Notes under the pieces: generated by a model | Seen by the model: the letters and a program-made list of their open reading frames with translations, nothing else | The model's database searches: none | Told to the model about the DNA's origin: nothing | Translations under genes and position numbers: made by a program | From: Reyranella sp. | Lineage (GTDB): Bacteria > Pseudomonadota > Alphaproteobacteria > Reyranellales > Reyranellaceae | Assembly (NCBI RefSeq): GCF_017305915.1 | Contig: NZ_JAFKJN010000005.1 | Location: 328,203-392,202 of the forward strand | Length of the DNA stretch: 64,000 nucleotides | Direction: 5' to 3' | Shown: positions 27,468 through 37,295 of the stretch, in pieces | Layout: the number at the start of each line of letters is the position of its first letter | Position numbering within the stretch: position 1 is the first letter of the stretch

Positions 27468-28565
27468 CTAGGACGCGCGCCGCACGGCGGCGGCGACCGC
27501 ATTGATCGAGTCGAGGCTCATATGCGGCCCGATGGGCAGGCTGAGCACCGTCTCGGCGAGCGTCTCCGCCAGCGGAAACGATCCGCGCGGCAGGCCCAGA
27601 TCGGCGTAGGCCTGCTGCAGATGCGGCGGAATGGGATAGTGGATCAGTGAGCCGATACCGGCCGCGTCGAGCGCTTTCACGAGCTCGGCGCGGTTCTTCG
27701 TGCGCACGACATAGAGATGCCACACCGGCTCGGCCCATTGCGGCACCCGCGGCAGGCCGAGTGAGGCGATTCCCGCCAGCCGGTCGTCGTAGCGCGCCGC
27801 CAGCACGCGGCGCCGCTCGTTCCAGTCGTCGAGCTTCTCGAGCTTGACCCGCAGGAATGCCGCCTGCATCTCGTCGAGGCGCGAGTTGTAGCCGCGCTCG
27901 ATGTTCACATATTTGACCTTGCTGCCGTAGTTGCGCAGCGCGCGCAGCCGGTCGGCCAGCGCGGCATCGTCCGTCGTGACCGCGCCGCCGTCACCGAAGG
28001 CCCCGATGTTCTTGGTCGGGAAGAAGCTGTGCGCGCCGGCATGGCCCAGCGCGCCGGCGCGCCGGCCGCGCACCTTCGCGCCCTGCGCTTGCGCCACGTC
28101 CTCGATCACCTTCAGGCCGTGCCTATCCGCGAGCGCCATGATGGCGTCCATGTCGGCTGGCTCGCCGTAGAGATGAACCGGCATGATGGCGCGCGTGCGC
28201 GGCGTGATCGCCGCGGCGATGCGGTCGGGATCGATGTTGGGGCCGGCCGGCGTCGGCTCGACCGGCACGACCGTGGCGCCCACCGCCGTCACCGCCAGCC
28301 AGGTCGCGATGTAGGTGTTGGAGGGCACGATCACCTCGTCGCCCGCGCCGATGTTCCAGCCGCGCAGCACCAGCTCCAGCGCCTCCAGGCCGTTGCCCAG
28401 CCCGATGCAATGGCGCGTGCCGCAGAAGGCGGCGTATTCCTGCTCGAAGGCATCGACCTCCTTGCCCAGCACGAACCATCCCGACTCCATGACCCGCGCG
28501 TAGGCAGCGTCCAGCTCCGGCTTCAGCTCGGCATAGGCGGACTTGAGGTCGAGGAATGGGATCAC
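27468..28565 (-). CDS. fdtB: Sugar-nucleotide aminotransferase, FdtB/DegT type
   Basis: 365 residues from GTG 28563-28565. DegT/DnrJ/EryC1 aminotransferase with PLP Lys185 in SFFPTKNIGAFGDGGA, EDVAQAQGA (Asp156, Gln region) and NYGSKVKYVN. The opening IPFLDLKSAYAELKPELDAA is typical of FdtB/QdtB, which add an amino group at C3 of dTDP-3-keto-6-deoxyhexose. The gene directly before it is FdtA-like and overlaps by 4 nt (GTGA), supporting the assignment. Fuc3N or Qui3N as product cannot be told apart by eye. Confidence 0.85.
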   Translation of the reverse strand: MIPFLDLKSAYAELKPELDAAYARVMESGWFVLGKEVDAFEQEYAAFCGTRHCIGLGNGLEALELVLRGWNIGAGDEVIVPSNTYIATWLAVTAVGATVVPVEPTPAGPNIDPDRIAAAITPRTRAIMPVHLYGEPADMDAIMALADRHGLKVIEDVAQAQGAKVRGRRAGALGHAGAHSFFPTKNIGAFGDGGAVTTDDAALADRLRALRNYGSKVKYVNIERGYNSRLDEMQAAFLRVKLEKLDDWNERRRVLAARYDDRLAGIASLGLPRVPQWAEPVWHLYVVRTKNRAELVKALDAAGIGSLIHYPIPPHLQQAYADLGLPRGSFPLAETLAETVLSLPIGPHMSLDSINAVAAAVRRAS

Positions 28566-28996
28566 GTGTTCATCTCTCTTTGGGCCAGCTCGCGCTTGAA
28601 GGTTTCGTAGTCGCGCAGGTACTCGGCCTCGTCGAACAGGGTCGAGGCGGCCACCAGGATGGTCGTCTCAGGCGCGAAGTCGGTCAACTCGTGCCAGATC
28701 CACGGCGGCAGGTAGAGCGCCTGGGTCGGGTCCTCGAGCGCCACGGTCTCCTTGGTCGTGCCGTCGTCGAGATGGACGCGGCAGCCGCCGTGCATCGCGA
28801 TGAGCACAAGCTGCGTCTCGCGATGGGCATGCCGGCCGCGCCACTGGCCGGCGGCGATGTGATGCAGCCAGAACAGGCGCTTGGGCGGGAAGTCGAGCCC
28901 CTTGCCGAGCTGCAGGAAGTTGACGCTGCCGCGCGCATCCGCTGCGCGGGGCACGGCGATCCAACGGCAGCCGCGGGCCTTCAGGGTGTCGGTCAT
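28562..28996 (-). CDS. fdtA: dTDP-4-keto-6-deoxyglucose 3,4-ketoisomerase, FdtA-like
   Basis: 144 residues, a single cupin of the WxcM/FdtA type. RGRHAHRETQ carries the paired His (56 and 58) that act in FdtA, and PPWIWHELTDFA is a family block. It moves the keto group of dTDP-4-keto-6-deoxyglucose from C4 to C3 so that FdtB can aminate it. It overlaps the EamA gene upstream (ATGA) and fdtB downstream (GTGA). The substrate would come from RfbB at 21750-22808. The N-acetyltransferase FdtC is not visible. Confidence 0.85.
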   Translation of the reverse strand: MTDTLKARGCRWIAVPRAADARGSVNFLQLGKGLDFPPKRLFWLHHIAAGQWRGRHAHRETQLVLIAMHGGCRVHLDDGTTKETVALEDPTQALYLPPWIWHELTDFAPETTILVAASTLFDEAEYLRDYETFKRELAQREMNT

Positions 28997-29982
28997 GCTC
29001 TGATCGGTGTCCGAAGTTTGCGCGCCTGCATGTACACTACTCCGCTCAGGGCGACCAAGCCGCCGACGATCTGATAGGCGTTGGGCATGAACCCGTACGC
29101 CACAGCCCACAATACGGCGAAGAATGGCACGAGATTGACCCACAGCGAGGCGATCGGCACCCCCAGCCGGCTGGCGCCGACGTTCCAGTAGTAGCCGCCC
29201 AGCCCGCTCGCCAGCACCGCGGTCGCGAGCAGCTGTGTCCACACCCAGCCATCATCGACACTGAACGGCTGCCGCGACCGGCCGAGCGCCACCAGCACGC
29301 CGGCGATCAGGATCAGCCAGCCCAGCGCCGACAGCGAGGCGACATAGGCGCGATGAAGCTGGCTCGCGCGGTCGAACCAGGCCTGGGCCTTGAGGCTGTA
29401 GACCGTCCAGATCGCGCTGCTCAGCAGCACGATGATCTCGCCGCCGCGGAAGGTCGCCTCGCGGCCGAGCAGGCTGCCCGAGGCCAGGATCAGGCCGCCC
29501 GTCACCGTCAGGCAGAGCGCGACGCCGAAGCCCGGGTCGAAGGCCTGGCGCGTCATCAGCCAGACGGTGGCGGCGGACACCAACGGCCCCGCGATGCCCA
29601 CCGCCGCGGCGGTGATCGGATTGCTGAGATAGATGCCGAAGGCGTAGACGGCGAAGAACCCGCCCATCAGGAAGCCCAGCGCCAGGAAGCGACCGAGCGG
29701 CAGGCCGATGCGCAGCGCCTTTCGCCCCTCGACCAGCCAAAGCAGCACCGCCAGCGCTGCGGTCGCTGCCGCCGTCCGGACCGCGGCCATCGGCAGCAGG
29801 TCGAAGTAGCCCAGCATCACCTTGGTGACGGGCAGGTTGGCGCCCCAGCTCGCGCCGACGAACAGCATGGCGGCGAAAGCGCCGAAGAGGTGACGACGAG
29901 CCCTTCCTCCCCCGTCAGCGGGGGAGGTGCCCGCGTCATCGCGGACGGAGGGGTCAGGAGCGACAGACGTGCGGTTGCTCAT
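28993..29982 (-). CDS. EamA/DMT-family transporter
   Basis: 329 residues; ten hydrophobic segments in two EamA repeats, starting FAAMLFVGASWGANLPVTK. Drug/metabolite exporters of this class move amino acids, sugars or metabolites across the inner membrane. The first 30 or so residues are hydrophilic and encoded by an extragenic repeat copy at about 29892-29960, so the N-terminus is repeat-derived or the true start lies further in (no good alternative is seen before the first span). It overlaps fdtA by 4 nt, so it may be linked to amino-sugar export or only transcribed with it. Confidence 0.8.
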   Translation of the reverse strand: MSNRTSVAPDPSVRDDAGTSPADGGGRARRHLFGAFAAMLFVGASWGANLPVTKVMLGYFDLLPMAAVRTAAATAALAVLLWLVEGRKALRIGLPLGRFLALGFLMGGFFAVYAFGIYLSNPITAAAVGIAGPLVSAATVWLMTRQAFDPGFGVALCLTVTGGLILASGSLLGREATFRGGEIIVLLSSAIWTVYSLKAQAWFDRASQLHRAYVASLSALGWLILIAGVLVALGRSRQPFSVDDGWVWTQLLATAVLASGLGGYYWNVGASRLGVPIASLWVNLVPFFAVLWAVAYGFMPNAYQIVGGLVALSGVVYMQARKLRTPIRA

Positions 29983-30049
29983 GACCCCTCCGCCGCCGAA
30001 GACGGCGGCACCTCCCCATATAAATGGGGAGGAAGGGCTACGAGCGTCA
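29892..30049. repeat. Extragenic repeat pair, family D (CCCTTCCTCCCC type)
   Basis: Two facing copies of a roughly 65-bp unit: left copy 29892-29964, right copy about 29981-30049. Shared core: AGCCCTTCCTCCCC, a short loop, GGGGAGGTGCC, then CGTC...CGGAGGGGTCA. Each copy also folds on itself through the CCTCCCC/GGGGAGG stem. The left copy lies inside the EamA reading frame. This resembles extragenic palindromes common in alphaproteobacteria. Confidence 0.85.
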
Positions 30050-30054
30050 CCACT

Positions 30055-30405
30055 TTATTTGCGCCGCACCGCCTCGTAGCCGACCCGGCAGTCGCCGTAG
30101 ACGTCGGGCTTCTCGGTCGAGACGCGCGCCTCGATCACGCCGGGCTGGGCGAGGCAGAGGTCGAGGATGGCGTCGACCAGCGTCTCCTGCAGGTTGAAGT
30201 GTCGGCTGCCGGCCAATGCCACGATGCCGCCATGCACCACGTCGTAGTTCAGCACGTTGGCGATGCGGTCGTTGTGCGCCTTCTCCGCCGGCGCCAGCTC
30301 GAGGTCGACATTGACCACGACGGTCTGCGGCCCTTCCTTCTCGAAATCGTGGATGCCGATCGAGACCTTGAGGCGGAAATCCCGCAGGAAGATGCGGCGG
30401 CTCAC
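30055..30405 (-). CDS. folB: Dihydroneopterin aldolase
   Basis: 116 residues, normal for FolB. IGIHDFEKEGPQTVVVNVDLEL and the late NLQETLVDAI and VSTEKPDVYGD blocks are characteristic; the catalytic Lys lies in STEKP. It splits dihydroneopterin to 6-hydroxymethyl-dihydropterin for folate synthesis. It starts at GTG 30403-30405, overlapping the FolM-like stop (GTGA). A repeat separates it from the EamA gene. Confidence 0.9.
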   Translation of the reverse strand: MSRRIFLRDFRLKVSIGIHDFEKEGPQTVVVNVDLELAPAEKAHNDRIANVLNYDVVHGGIVALAGSRHFNLQETLVDAILDLCLAQPGVIEARVSTEKPDVYGDCRVGYEAVRRK

Positions 30406-31163
30406 TTGTTTTTTTCCTTGAAGAAGGCGACGTCGCGCGGCCGGCCGGTGAGATGCTCGCCGGCATCGACGATCAGCGTGTCGCCGCTGACGCTGGGCGT
30501 CGCCACGATGTAGCGCAGCGCGCGCACCAGGTCGTCGGGGCTGACGCCGACCGCCAAGGGGTTGGCGACGTGCTGCTCGGCGAACCTGGCCGCCGTCTGG
30601 TGCAGCCCCTGCATCGTGAGGCCGGGCGCAATGCCCATCACCCGCACCCTGGGGGCCAGCGCCTGGGCCAGCAGATGGGTGACGCCGTGCAGGCCGATCT
30701 TGGACACCGTGTAGGTCAGGAAGTCGGGATTGAGGTTGAAGAGCTTCTGGTCCTCGAGATTGATGACCAGCCCGACCTCGCCCTTGGGCAACTGCCGCGT
30801 CAGCGCCTGGGCGATCAGCAGCGGCGCGCGGGCGTTGATCGCCATGTGCTTGTCGAACGCCACCGCCGTCGCGTTGGGCGCGCGGTCGAGCTCGAAGATC
30901 GAGGCGTTGTTGACGGCACAGACCAGCTTGACGCCCGGCGCGGTGCAGCGGCCGACCAGCGCCTCGGCCTGCTTGGCGGACGCCAGATCGGCCTTCACCG
31001 CCTTGGCTTTGCCGCCTTGGGCCTGGATCTCGGCCACGGTCTGGCGCGCGCCCTCGGCCGAGCGGTTGTGGTGCACGAAGACGAAATAGCCGTCCTCGGC
31101 CAGCGCCATCGCCAGCGCCCGGCCGATGCGCATGCCCGCCCCGGTGACAAGGGCCCCCTTCAA
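30402..31163 (-). CDS. folM: FolM-like pteridine/dihydrofolate reductase (SDR)
   Basis: 253 residues from TTG 31161-31163, chosen because GGAGAG lies 6 nt upstream; an ATG at 31194-31196 in frame adds 11 residues. SDR fold: ALVTGAGMRIGRALA with VHHNRS after the second strand, the Arg-containing NADPH motif of PTR1/FolM; NNAS; and YTVSK (Tyr-x3-Lys). The pairing with folB by a 4-nt overlap supports a role in tetrahydromonapterin or tetrahydrofolate formation. In this family the canonical Ser region is altered (NLEDQKL), as seen here. Divergent from the LhgO-like gene. Confidence 0.78.
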   Translation of the reverse strand: MKGALVTGAGMRIGRALAMALAEDGYFVFVHHNRSAEGARQTVAEIQAQGGKAKAVKADLASAKQAEALVGRCTAPGVKLVCAVNNASIFELDRAPNATAVAFDKHMAINARAPLLIAQALTRQLPKGEVGLVINLEDQKLFNLNPDFLTYTVSKIGLHGVTHLLAQALAPRVRVMGIAPGLTMQGLHQTAARFAEQHVANPLAVGVSPDDLVRALRYIVATPSVSGDTLIVDAGEHLTGRPRDVAFFKEKNK

Positions 31164-31202
31164 TTTGCTCTCTCCAGCATGCCGGTCTAGTAGCATGCGC
31201 CC

Positions 31203-32324
31203 ATGAGTTCGTCCCCGTTCGAAACGGTCGACTGCGTGGTGATCGGCGCCGGCGTGGTCGGTCTCGCCGTCGCCCGCGCGCTTGCCCTTGCCGGCCGTGA
31301 GGTCATCGTCGTCGAGGCCGCCGAAGGCATCGGCACCGAAACCAGCTCGCGCAATTCCGAGGTCATCCACGCCGGCATCTACTATCCCAAGGGCAGCCTG
31401 ATGGCCGAGACCTGCGTCGCCGGCCGGCGTCTGCTCTATACCTATTTCGCCGAGCACGGCGTGCCGCATCGCAATTGCGGCAAGCTGATCGTCGCCACCA
31501 ACGCACAGGAAGCGGAGCTCTTGCAGTCGATCAAGGGCCGCGCCGAGGCCAATGGCGTCGAGGGCATGCGCTTCCTGAGCGCTGCCGAAGCGATGGCGAT
31601 GGAGCCCAACCTGTACTGCACGGCGGCGCTGCTGTCGCCCGCCACCGGCATCGTCGACAGCCACAGCTACATGCTGGCGCTGCAGGGCGATGCCGAGGCC
31701 AACGGCGCGATGCTCGCCTTCTTCAGCCCGGTCGAGCGGGCGCGCGCCACCGACGGCGGCATCGAGCTCGAGGTCGGCGGCGCCGAGCCGATGAAGCTGC
31801 GCGCGCGCCTGGTGGTGAACTCGGCCGGCCTGCATGCGCCGACGCTGGCCGCCAAGATCGCGGGCATGCCGGCAGACAAGATCCCGACCGCCTACTATGC
31901 CAAGGGCAATTACTTCACGCTGAGCGGCCGCTCGCCCTTCTCGCGGCTGATCTATCCCGTGCCGGTGCCGGGCGGGCTCGGCGTGCACATCACCGTCGAT
32001 CTCGGCGGCCAGGCCAAGTTCGGGCCGGACGTCGAATGGATCCCGGGCATCGACTACTCGGTCGATCCGCACCGCGCCGACAAGTTCTACGCCGCCGTGC
32101 GCAAATACTGGCCGGAGCTGAAGGACGGCGCCCTTCAGCCGGGCTACGCCGGCATCCGGCCCAAGATCGTGCCGCAGGGCGCGCCAGCGCAGGATTTCAC
32201 CATCCAGGGGCCGGCCCAGCACGGTGTCACAGGATTGATCAATCTCTTCGGCATAGAGTCTCCCGGACTCACCGCCTCGCTGGCACTCGCGGAGAAAGTG
32301 CGGGCGCTCGGCGGCAACGCCTGA
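31203..32324 (+). CDS. FAD-dependent oxidase, L-2-hydroxyglutarate oxidase-like
   Basis: 373 residues. FAD-binding [28 protein letters not shown] (Rossmann with terminal Glu) is followed by [17 protein letters not shown], the LhgO/L2HGDH signature, and [11 protein letters not shown] and RPKIVP in the C-terminal half. LhgO oxidises L-2-hydroxyglutarate to 2-oxoglutarate and passes electrons to the membrane quinone pool. The match is good but close DAO relatives exist, so the substrate is probable and not certain. It is 15 nt upstream of osmC. Confidence 0.82.
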   Translation: MSSSPFETVDCVVIGAGVVGLAVARALALAGREVIVVEAAEGIGTETSSRNSEVIHAGIYYPKGSLMAETCVAGRRLLYTYFAEHGVPHRNCGKLIVATNAQEAELLQSIKGRAEANGVEGMRFLSAAEAMAMEPNLYCTAALLSPATGIVDSHSYMLALQGDAEANGAMLAFFSPVERARATDGGIELEVGGAEPMKLRARLVVNSAGLHAPTLAAKIAGMPADKIPTAYYAKGNYFTLSGRSPFSRLIYPVPVPGGLGVHITVDLGGQAKFGPDVEWIPGIDYSVDPHRADKFYAAVRKYWPELKDGALQPGYAGIRPKIVPQGAPAQDFTIQGPAQHGVTGLINLFGIESPGLTASLALAEKVRALGGNA

Positions 32325-32339
32325 TCGAAGGAGGATCAC

Positions 32340-32777
32340 ATGGCCGTAAAGATCGTTCGCACTGCATCTGCCCACTGGACCGGCGGCCTGCGCGACGGCA
32401 AGGGCGCGATCTCGCTCGAGTCGGGCGCGATGAAGGACTACCCCTACGGCTTCGCCGCCCGCTTCGAGGGCCAGAAGGGCACCAACCCCGAGGAGCTGCT
32501 CGGCGCCTCGCATGCCGGCTGCTTCACCATGGCGCTGTCGCTGATTCTGGGAGAGGCCAAGCTGACCGCGACCGAGATGAGCACCTCCGCCAAGGTCACG
32601 CTGGAGCAGGTCGAGGGCGGTTTCTCGATCACCGCCGTGCATCTCACGCTCCGCGCCAAGATTCCCGGCACCGACCAGAAGACCTTCGAGGAGCTGGCCA
32701 ACAAGGCCAAGGCCGGCTGCCCGATCTCCAAGGTGCTGAAGGCTGACATCACGCTCGACGCCAAGCTCGAGGGCTGA
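32340..32777 (+). CDS. osmC: OsmC-type peroxiredoxin
   Basis: 145 residues. Both catalytic Cys are present: Cys61 in SHAGCFTMALS and Cys127 in KAGCPISK, with the N-terminal TASAHWTGGLRDGKG pattern of OsmC, as opposed to Ohr. It reduces organic hydroperoxides using the thiol pair. AGGAGGATCAC precedes ATG 32340. Probably co-transcribed with the oxidase before it, whose activity can make hydrogen peroxide. Confidence 0.9.
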   Translation: MAVKIVRTASAHWTGGLRDGKGAISLESGAMKDYPYGFAARFEGQKGTNPEELLGASHAGCFTMALSLILGEAKLTATEMSTSAKVTLEQVEGGFSITAVHLTLRAKIPGTDQKTFEELANKAKAGCPISKVLKADITLDAKLEG

Positions 32778-34493
<1,716 letters not shown>

Positions 34494-34496
34494 GGC

Positions 34497-35288
34497 TCAG
34501 GCGGCGATGTGCTTGGCCACCGCTTCAGGGTGGAAGTCGAGCATGCCGTGATTGCCGCCGGCGATCGCCTCCATGCGCGCGCCGGGCACGAGCTTCATCA
34601 GCGCACGACCCATCGCTGGAATGACCTCTGGGCTTCGGTCGCCCCACACCATCAGGATCGGCAAGGCGAGTCCGCCAAGCTGCTCGGCGGTCATGTCGGC
34701 GGCGAAGCTCGAGCGCACGTCAAGCACGTTGCGCGGGGCGTTGGTGTTGAGATAACCGCGCACCGGATCGGGCAGGCGCGTGAACGCGCCCTTGCCGAAC
34801 CAGTAGTCGATCATCAGCCCGACCGCGTCGGCTTCGCCCGAATCGACGCGCTTGACATAGGCCTCGAAGAAGTCCCGCACCGGCGGCAATGTCGGATCGT
34901 CCACGAGTTTCAGGCCGCACTGGAACATCGGCTCGAGCAGGGTGAGCTTCGTCACGGCGCCGGGCTTCACCTGCAAGGTCGCCGCCAATGCCACCAGCCC
35001 GCCGTAGGAATGGCCGGCAACGGCGGCCGGGCCGACGTTCTCGATCAGGCGGGCGATCGCGGTGCCCATCAGGGCGGCGCGACCCTCGGGCTCGTCCCGG
35101 ACAGGATCCGACGCGCCATAGCCCGGCAGATCGGGCATCACCAGCCGGAAGCGGTCCTTCAGGAACGGCACGACGCGGATCCAGGCGCGGCCGTCGGCCG
35201 GCGAGCCATGGACCAGGACCAGCGCCGGCCCGCTGCCCTCTTCGCGCCAGTTGAGCTTGCGTCCGTCGCCCCACTCCAGAGTCGGCAT
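34497..35288 (-). CDS. Alpha/beta-hydrolase (epoxide hydrolase/dehalogenase-like)
   Basis: 263 residues. HGSPADGRAW oxyanion loop (27-36), nucleophile Ser94 in AGHSYGG, acid in VWGDRSPE, base in GGNHGMLDFHPEAV. The order and the cap region (DYWFGKGAFTRLPDPVRGYL) fit cytoplasmic lactone or ester hydrolases. One nt separates it from the upstream glutathione S-transferase gene, so they are co-transcribed. Substrate unknown. Confidence 0.84.
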   Translation of the reverse strand: MPTLEWGDGRKLNWREEGSGPALVLVHGSPADGRAWIRVVPFLKDRFRLVMPDLPGYGASDPVRDEPEGRAALMGTAIARLIENVGPAAVAGHSYGGLVALAATLQVKPGAVTKLTLLEPMFQCGLKLVDDPTLPPVRDFFEAYVKRVDSGEADAVGLMIDYWFGKGAFTRLPDPVRGYLNTNAPRNVLDVRSSFAADMTAEQLGGLALPILMVWGDRSPEVIPAMGRALMKLVPGARMEAIAGGNHGMLDFHPEAVAKHIAA

Positions 35289-35289
35289 C

Positions 35290-36036
35290 CTAGATTGGTA
35301 TCACGCCGCGTCTCGGAGAAGTCGTCGCGTATGTTTCGTTGGATACGGGAGCGCCCAGGGCGATCAAGGCGGCGCGCTGCTCGCGCGGCGGGATGCGCAC
35401 GATGGCGTCCTCGATCCGGGCAAGCTTCTGGAACGGCGACGTCGCGAGCGTGCGGGACATCCAGCCCGCCGTCTTCGGCCAGCGCGCCGAATCGATCTGG
35501 AAGCGCACGAAGGCGACGGTGCGGAAGAAGCAGGCCGGCGCGATGTCGGCCAGCGACAGCGCACTGAACTTGAATCCGTCCGCCGGCGCTTCGCTTTCGA
35601 GATAGTCGAGCACCGTCGGCACCTCTTCGGTCAGCGTCTTCTCGGTGAGCGCGCGATCGCCCTTCTCGCCCCACACCGCGGGCTTGATGGCGATGTGATT
35701 GAAGTAGCGCCAGATCAGCACGTCGCCCATGCGCGTGTCGGCGAACTCCTCCAGCCAGCGGGCGCGTGCCCGGCTGCGGATCTCTCTCGGATAGAGCGCC
35801 GGCTCGGGTTTGAGCTCGTCGAGGTACTCGCAGATCACGCTGGAATCGGTGAGCTCCAGGTCGCCGTCCACCAGCACCGGGATGCGGCGCAGCGGACTCA
35901 GCCTGGAGAACCGGTCGTCGCCGAAGAACGGCGCGAAATGGTCGACCTCGTAGGGGATGCCCTTGGCCTCCAGGCAGACCAGCACCTTGCGGACATAGGG
36001 CGAGAGATAGCTGCCGACGACGAGCAGGGGTTTCAT
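35290..36036 (-). CDS. Glutathione S-transferase family protein
   Basis: 248 residues from ATG 36034-36036. Thioredoxin-like N-domain: VVGSYLSPYVRKVLVCLEAKGIPYE with Ser/Tyr at the glutathione site, RRIPVLVDGDLELTDSSVICEYLD (cis-Pro and Asp-Ser). The all-helical C-domain follows to about residue 215. Catalytic residue SPY in place of CPxC makes transferase activity plausible. First gene of a pair with the hydrolase; detoxification of an electrophile would fit both. Confidence 0.86.
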   Translation of the reverse strand: MKPLLVVGSYLSPYVRKVLVCLEAKGIPYEVDHFAPFFGDDRFSRLSPLRRIPVLVDGDLELTDSSVICEYLDELKPEPALYPREIRSRARARWLEEFADTRMGDVLIWRYFNHIAIKPAVWGEKGDRALTEKTLTEEVPTVLDYLESEAPADGFKFSALSLADIAPACFFRTVAFVRFQIDSARWPKTAGWMSRTLATSPFQKLARIEDAIVRIPPREQRAALIALGAPVSNETYATTSPRRGVIPI

Positions 36037-36074
36037 GGGCGACCCTCTTGCATGTTGTACGCGATCGCTTCCAT

Positions 36075-36467
36075 TCAATCAGGCGGTCGTGGCAGCGGCC
36101 GTGGCCGCAACAACCAGCGCAGGCCGACGCCGACCAGCGGCGGCAGCAGGCAGACGCCGACCACCAGCGGGCCGATGTCGCCGAACAGGCAGGCCGGGCC
36201 CTTGGCTTTGCCGATCACGCAGTCGGCGGCGTCGGCGGCAAAGAACAGCGCCACCAGCAGCAATGGGTTGGCCAGCGCGCCGACGAGCCAGAGCTGCCAG
36301 CCCGGCCCGTTCCAGCCGGGCCAGATCTTGCAGATGAAGACGCTGGCCAGCGCGCCGATGCCCATGGCGATGGCGAAGCCGACGATCGACGAGGCATTGA
36401 CGAACAGGCCGCCGAGCGCGCCGATCAGAACGGCGCCCGCGACCTGGCCGATCGGAAACGGCAACAT
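36075..36467 (-). CDS. Four-span membrane protein, unknown (paralog 2)
   Basis: 130 residues with the same layout as 34101-34493: four hydrophobic segments and a loop with ADCVIGKAKGPACLFGDIG containing two Cys. C-terminus is Arg/Pro-rich (LRPRPLPRPPD), cytoplasmic by the positive-inside rule. It lies 18 nt after the VOC gene stop on the same strand. The pair of paralogs flanks the GST and hydrolase genes. Function unknown. Confidence 0.7.
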   Translation of the reverse strand: MLPFPIGQVAGAVLIGALGGLFVNASSIVGFAIAMGIGALASVFICKIWPGWNGPGWQLWLVGALANPLLLVALFFAADAADCVIGKAKGPACLFGDIGPLVVGVCLLPPLVGVGLRWLLRPRPLPRPPD

Positions 36468-36485
36468 GCGATGCCTAGACCGACG

Positions 36486-37253
36486 TCACACCAGGTTGAT
36501 GCGGCAGCCGCACAGCTCGATCTGCGCCGGGCTCGACGGAACGTGAGCCGGCGGATGATGCCGCTTGTGCGCTCCGCTCAGCACGGCTTCGCGGTCGACG
36601 GTCTTGATGTCGAACGCCGAGACGCCCGGCCCGCGATCGTCGGCGATCGGCACGAAGCGGATCTCGCCGTCGTCCTCGAGCCGGATGATGTCGCCCTCGA
36701 CCGGCCGGTTCAGGATCTTCGACCACAGTTCCGCCGCGGCGTCCGGATCGTGCGCCTGGATCTCGACGCCGCCCAGCCCGTTGGTCACGCCCGATTTGGC
36801 GTGCGGCAGCCAAGCCTTCGAGGCCGGCGGCCACCACAGCTTCGGCTGGACACCGGCCGGCGCCACCGTCTGGTCGATCGACAGCAGCACGCCCGCGGTG
36901 TCCGCGGGATGGAAATGTGTGTACTTGTACTCGGCGAGGTCCTTCTTCTCGACCGCGCGGACGCCGAGCGCGGTGATGCGCTCGCGTTCCCTGATCGCGT
37001 CGGGCACCTGCAGGATCACCATGTAACCACCATCGCCCTTGCGGCGATCGATGTAGCGGCCGGCCGAGGTGCCGTCCTGGATGGGCGAGACGATCTCGAG
37101 GAAGTCATGGCCGGTCGGGCAGACGACGTTGGCCAGCCCCCACTTGCCGACGCCGGGATCGCGATAGGCGATCTCGATGCCGAGGGTGTCGCACAGCTCT
37201 CGGGCGTTGCGCTCGAGGTCCTTGCAGACGAAGACGGCCTGCCTGAGCTTCAT
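36486..37253 (-). CDS. VOC-superfamily (glyoxalase-like) protein
   Basis: 255 residues from ATG 37251-37253, with GGAGGGAGTG upstream. Two beta-alpha-beta-beta-beta modules: the first RQAVFVCKDLERNARELCDTLG, the second GLGGVEIQAHDPDAAAELWSKIL. Candidate metal ligands are Glu/His in VCPTGHDFLEIV and in the second module. This layout fits extradiol-dioxygenase/glyoxalase relatives of the two-module type. Divergent from the LivM-like permease (42 bp). Substrate unknown. Confidence 0.78.
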   Translation of the reverse strand: MKLRQAVFVCKDLERNARELCDTLGIEIAYRDPGVGKWGLANVVCPTGHDFLEIVSPIQDGTSAGRYIDRRKGDGGYMVILQVPDAIRERERITALGVRAVEKKDLAEYKYTHFHPADTAGVLLSIDQTVAPAGVQPKLWWPPASKAWLPHAKSGVTNGLGGVEIQAHDPDAAAELWSKILNRPVEGDIIRLEDDGEIRFVPIADDRGPGVSAFDIKTVDREAVLSGAHKRHHPPAHVPSSPAQIELCGCRINLV

Positions 37254-37295
37254 CACTCCCTCCAATTCTTCCGTTATCCGGCCTATGGTAGCGCC

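Noticed and set aside
36048..37295. Plus-strand extension of the LivM-like gene
   Set aside because: The open frame upstream of ATG 37296 is antisense to the VOC and membrane-protein genes; permease sequence begins only at 37296.
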